Part shown: piece by piece, positions 60,301-64,000 of the stretch | Position numbering within the stretch: the stretch's first letter is position 1 | How the letters are laid out: each line of letters starts with the position of its first letter | Origin: Atrichornis clamosus | Taxonomy: Eukaryota > Chordata > Aves > Passeriformes > Menuridae | DNA length: 64,000 bases | Assembly (NCBI GenBank): GCA_013400975.1 | Contig: WBMZ01004790.1 | Location: 186,001 to 250,000 of the forward strand | Reading direction: 5' to 3' | Program-made: the position numbers and the translations under genes | Notes under the pieces: model-generated | Told to the model about the DNA's origin: nothing | What the model saw: the letters and a program-made list of their open reading frames with translations, nothing else | Databases searched by the model: none

Positions 60301-63300
60301 TTTGCATCTTTCTTTTTATCACTCAAAGATTGCAATAAAATACTTGGAAGTAGCTATAAGCTACTTTGCTTCTTCCAGTCTGGCTCTACAGCCTCACAGG
60401 ATTCTGCAGGAGATGCAAAGTCACTTTTTGCCAAAGGAGAACAGTTCTACTTTTCAGTCTAAGCTTATTAATATTTATTGGAAACTAAAATCTGTCACTC
60501 TTTGAAAATGACTTGAAGAATCTTGGTAAGTAGTGTTGGCATTTTCATCTAGATAAATTTAGTATCGTGGGACCTGTATTTAAACACGTGTATTTCAGTT
60601 ACAAACTCACCATTTTGTGCTCTAACAATCTGCACAGTAATATTTGAGTGGGCTTTGAACTCAATACATCCCAAGCTCTGCCTACTCTCTGAGTGCAGTT
60701 ATCACCCTGCAGTTATCACCAACAGCTGAAAAGTTGGAAAGGAATTTAATCTAAAGCTTAGATCCTTTCAGGCTCAGAGTCTGTGCTCATGCAGGGCACC
60801 TGTACGAGAAGGTAACTACTCTTGTAGTTGATGTAGATGTTTATAGTCTGAGGCAGCAAGTAGCCTGGAGGCACTTGAAGCAAAGCTAAGAGAATTTTTG
60901 AAGTATAACTTGATCCTTTCATTTCCATGTAAGTTAATGTCATTAAGAAAAACAGTCCTTTCCACAACTGGAATTAAGATTACTACACAGCAGAAAGAAT
61001 GGAAATTGTGTTTCTAGGTAGGAATTATGTTTCCTCTGCAATATCTAAAATTATGCTATTTCAGATAGCATATATTTTGGGGCTTTTCAGTTAGAAAATA
61101 TTAGCTGCAATTGAGATTGACGGTGCCTCACTACAGACAGTCAAATGACAATTTCAGCTAATATCAGCATGAATATTGAGTTGTTCTGCTGTGGTTTTTT
61201 ATAAGTATTTTCTTTTTGTTTTATTTTTCAACATAATTCATATGCTTGAGAAGTAGCATGAGTTTTCCTTGTACAGTGCCTTTCATTTTTAGAACACTGC
61301 ACTATGCTTTCTAAAAATTGGAAAGTTGGAAGCAGAAATTCTTTAACAGTACCTTGCCCATTTCATACTGAAGAAACTTCACAAGAAGTTCTGTTAACCT
61401 AGTAGAAGAGTCTTGTAGTAGTACTGTCAAAGGGCTGTGGGAGAACTGTCACTAATCCAGATTATTTTTGCTAGGGAAAGGTTTTAATCAGGCTTGTGGA
61501 TCAGGCAGTTGATTTCTGTTTTCTCCTAACATAGTAATAATGAGAATATAACACTTCTTGCTCATACAGGTCTGAAGTATAGAGTGTTTGCCCAGTGTGC
61601 ATAAATAAGTTCGTTTATCTTAATCAGCCTTGTAACACTGCAATATCACCATCCCCCCGAAAAACAAAAAAGTGCTTAAGGTGCTCTCCCTTTCATGAGG
61701 TTTTCATAGGAATGTTTACCTGTTCTGTCTCTCACAGAGCTACCTCCCAGCCATTGTGTTACAAGTGGTGAGAATGTTGTTTGAAAACTTAATGAAAAAA
61801 TAATCTTTTTTGAAGCAGTTCAGGGACAAGAACTTGCTGTGTTACACATTGCTTTGTGAGAGCTTAACTCAGTTTCCAGACTACAGGGAAAAACTCCTGC
61901 CATATGTCCTGCACACACAGACACCAGGGGAAGCTGCTGAAGAAGACTTGAGGGCTGGGCCCTGCATGCAAGTGTCTTTCCATACAGCAAATGATCCAAA
62001 GAGCAACTTCTATAAATACTGTGATTTCTAACTGCAGCAGTTTCTTGTCCTTTCGTGTGGATTCCTTGCCAACCATTTTCTCAGTTCTGAAATAGAGATG
62101 GTTCTGTAGCCAGCATGCACTTAAATAGCCCTTTGAGAGCTGTATTAGATTTTTGTTGGCTTTCCTTTGAACTTTTAAACTGTCAGATTATTTTAACAAC
62201 ATCTGTAGCAAAACATTGCCTCTTGGTGTTGCTTGCTCTTTTTCATTGTCGTAACAACATAGTAAAACAAGGCTGTAGCTGATATCCAGTGTAGCATTTA
62301 TACCAAGAGTATTGCATTGCCATGCAGCACTTTTTTAAATAGCATCTCTTTACCGTAGAGCACAAAGGACAATGGCTCAACAAAACTTTTTGAACAAAGG
62401 GAATATACATTTATTTACAGGTTTCCCAATGCAAGTTTTGGCGCTTCTTGTGTCTGAAGAAACTGTATTGAGAAAATCTGAACTTATCTTTTGATAGATG
62501 GTCTTGAAACTGAAATATAGTTAATGGTCATAAATCAGAAGTGGGCAAAGTTCCATTTAAAACTTCATGTTTAACAAATAACTCTGTTGTGACAACTTTC
62601 AAGTATTAAGTACTTAAATACTAATTTAAAAATAAAGGATGCAAAGATATATGCTGGTTTATCAAAAATCAAGTTTAATCAAGTACTTGATCCTGGCAAA
62701 TATGTCAGAGTGTTGCCACAGTATCTTTATACTTTTGGAGAATATTAATGCAAGCTGGGGTGTTTCAATGTTCCCTATTTTCTCATAGGTAGTTTCTGGT
62801 TATTTCTTAACTGTGTTACTGCAATATTGGAAAATCACTCAATATTGTGATCATACCACTAAATTCAGCAATCTTCTACATCTTAAAATTAGAATTATAA
62901 GTGCATGCTTTGGGATGCATAGCATTTTTGTAATTTCCTGGAGAACTCTGCATAGAGACTACTCTTGAGGGAGCTTGGAGCTTGTTAGTACAAGATCTGT
63001 TTCCATTGCAAGGTAGCTGTGGTACAATGTCAAGAGAAAGTACTGAGCCCTGAAGATTGTCCAGCAAGAAAGTTAATTCCTTCTTTTTGTTTACAGTGCA
63101 TATTCTGACTCTGTTTGAGACAACTACACAGTTTGACAATGTGATTCATGTCAGGCACAGGAAGGTACCTCACATGGATGCATGCCAGTGTTTCAAGGAA
63201 TTAAAGCAGTTCCTTTCCCTTGGTTGTTATGGAGAATTCCTAGGCCAGATTTTTTTTTTCAAACGAGCCTTTTTTTCTGATGTTTTTATTAAATTTTAAG

Positions 63301-64000
63301 AAGCAGCTGCAATTGCTGGCAAGTATCTGAATGAACCCACAAAGATATTCCTAAAGTACTATCTCAAGCTAATTACTTATTCATTCCAACATGCTACCTA
63401 CTGGTGATGAGTTTACCACCAAACATAATGTCTACATTTTCTAACTGGTGTGAGTTGCAGCTGTGTTACTGTCTAGAGAGTCAGAAGTGTATAGATGTGA
63501 TCTTTCTAAATAAATGAAGAACAATAATTATAATAAACCTTAACATAGTTGTCTTAATTTAGAAAAAAGGAAAAAAAAGAAATGCCAAACTATACCTTTA
63601 GGATTTAAAACTAGTAAAACACATATTGTTCATAATATACCATGCCATTAAAATCTTGCAGATTTGATGCAAGGGGTTTAGCATTTGTAAATCATTCATA
63701 ATAAAATCTGATCCCTTATGTGCCATGGAAAGCAGAAAGTAATGATAGTTGCAGTTAACTGATAGATGGATAGATGCAATTATGCTTAATTAACTAAGCA
63801 TTTAATACCAGCTGCTGGATAGAACTTGGGTTCCAGTGCAGCCTAAGCCAATTGAACCCAGCTGAAATTGGTAATCTTTCTTTCTTCTGAAGGTTTAAGT
63901 GTAAGTCACTTCAGTGGATGTTTTCTCGCATCAGTCTACAGCCATTTAAGCATAAACGTTCCACTGGAGTTTTAACAGGATAGAACTTGGGCAGAAAGTT
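57396..64000. other. Intergenic, nothing recognised to the window end
   Basis: AT-rich sequence in which I found no exon with conserved character, no RNA gene and no named interspersed repeat. Small items are a 14-base-period duplication of gcagttatcacc at 60695-60720 and short T or A runs. In mammals the next gene after THSD4 is NR2E3, but no nuclear-receptor exon is visible here. Confidence 0.6.

Noticed and set aside
60695..60720. Two copies of gcagttatcacc at a 14-base period
   Set aside because: Too short to distinguish from chance or to interpret.
57396..64000. Search for first exons of the next gene (NR2E3 in mammals)
   Set aside because: No zinc-finger or ligand-binding-domain coding signature on either strand. 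The neighbour, if conserved, lies beyond the window.

Overview
This is a vertebrate nuclear window, most likely from a bird. It has long AT-rich introns with GT-AG splicing, two CR1 LINE 3' ends with the avian-type tail motif, and a fragment resembling an avian endogenous-retrovirus LTR. There are no bacterial operons, rRNA/tRNA genes or CRISPR arrays. I recognised family identities from memory of sequence patterns and ran no searches.

One gene explains the coding content: the 3' part of THSD4 (ADAMTSL6, a secreted ADAMTS-like matrix glycoprotein) on the + strand. Eleven exons, from 29 to the stop at 48998-49000, join in frame with matching phases into about 623 residues. In order they encode the end of the ADAMTS cysteine-rich module and the spacer (exons A-C), an acidic/Q-P-rich linker (exon D), six thrombospondin type-1 (TSP1) repeats (exons D-J) and a C-terminal PLAC domain (exon K). 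The 5' exons lie upstream of base 1. Residue numbers in the entries count from the first codon of exon A. In mammals THSD4 binds fibrillin-1 and promotes microfibril assembly, so the protein here should act in the extracellular matrix.

Layout: 1-233 exon A; 234-25806 a 25.6-kb intron with a degenerate 175-bp tandem repeat and G/T-rich tracts; 25807-31006 exons B-D; 33396-35829 exons E-G; 35830-44654 an 8.8-kb intron with a GC-rich minisatellite; 44655-48047 exons H-J; 48858-49000 the terminal coding exon; 49001 to about 54895 an inferred 5.9-kb 3' UTR ending near an AATAAA. From about 54.9 kb to the end is intergenic. It holds a CR1 fragment abutting a perfect CRE palindrome, a CpG-rich island built around a nested 55-bp minisatellite, and a decayed LTR fragment. 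I found no second protein-coding gene.

No new biological system of the defence or mobile-cluster kind is visible. The points most worth a second look are the CRE/CpG-island/minisatellite block at 55.24-55.86 kb, which may be an unannotated promoter, the modular phase-0 exon design of the TSP1 repeats, and the small exact duplication and possible early poly(A) site in the 3' UTR.
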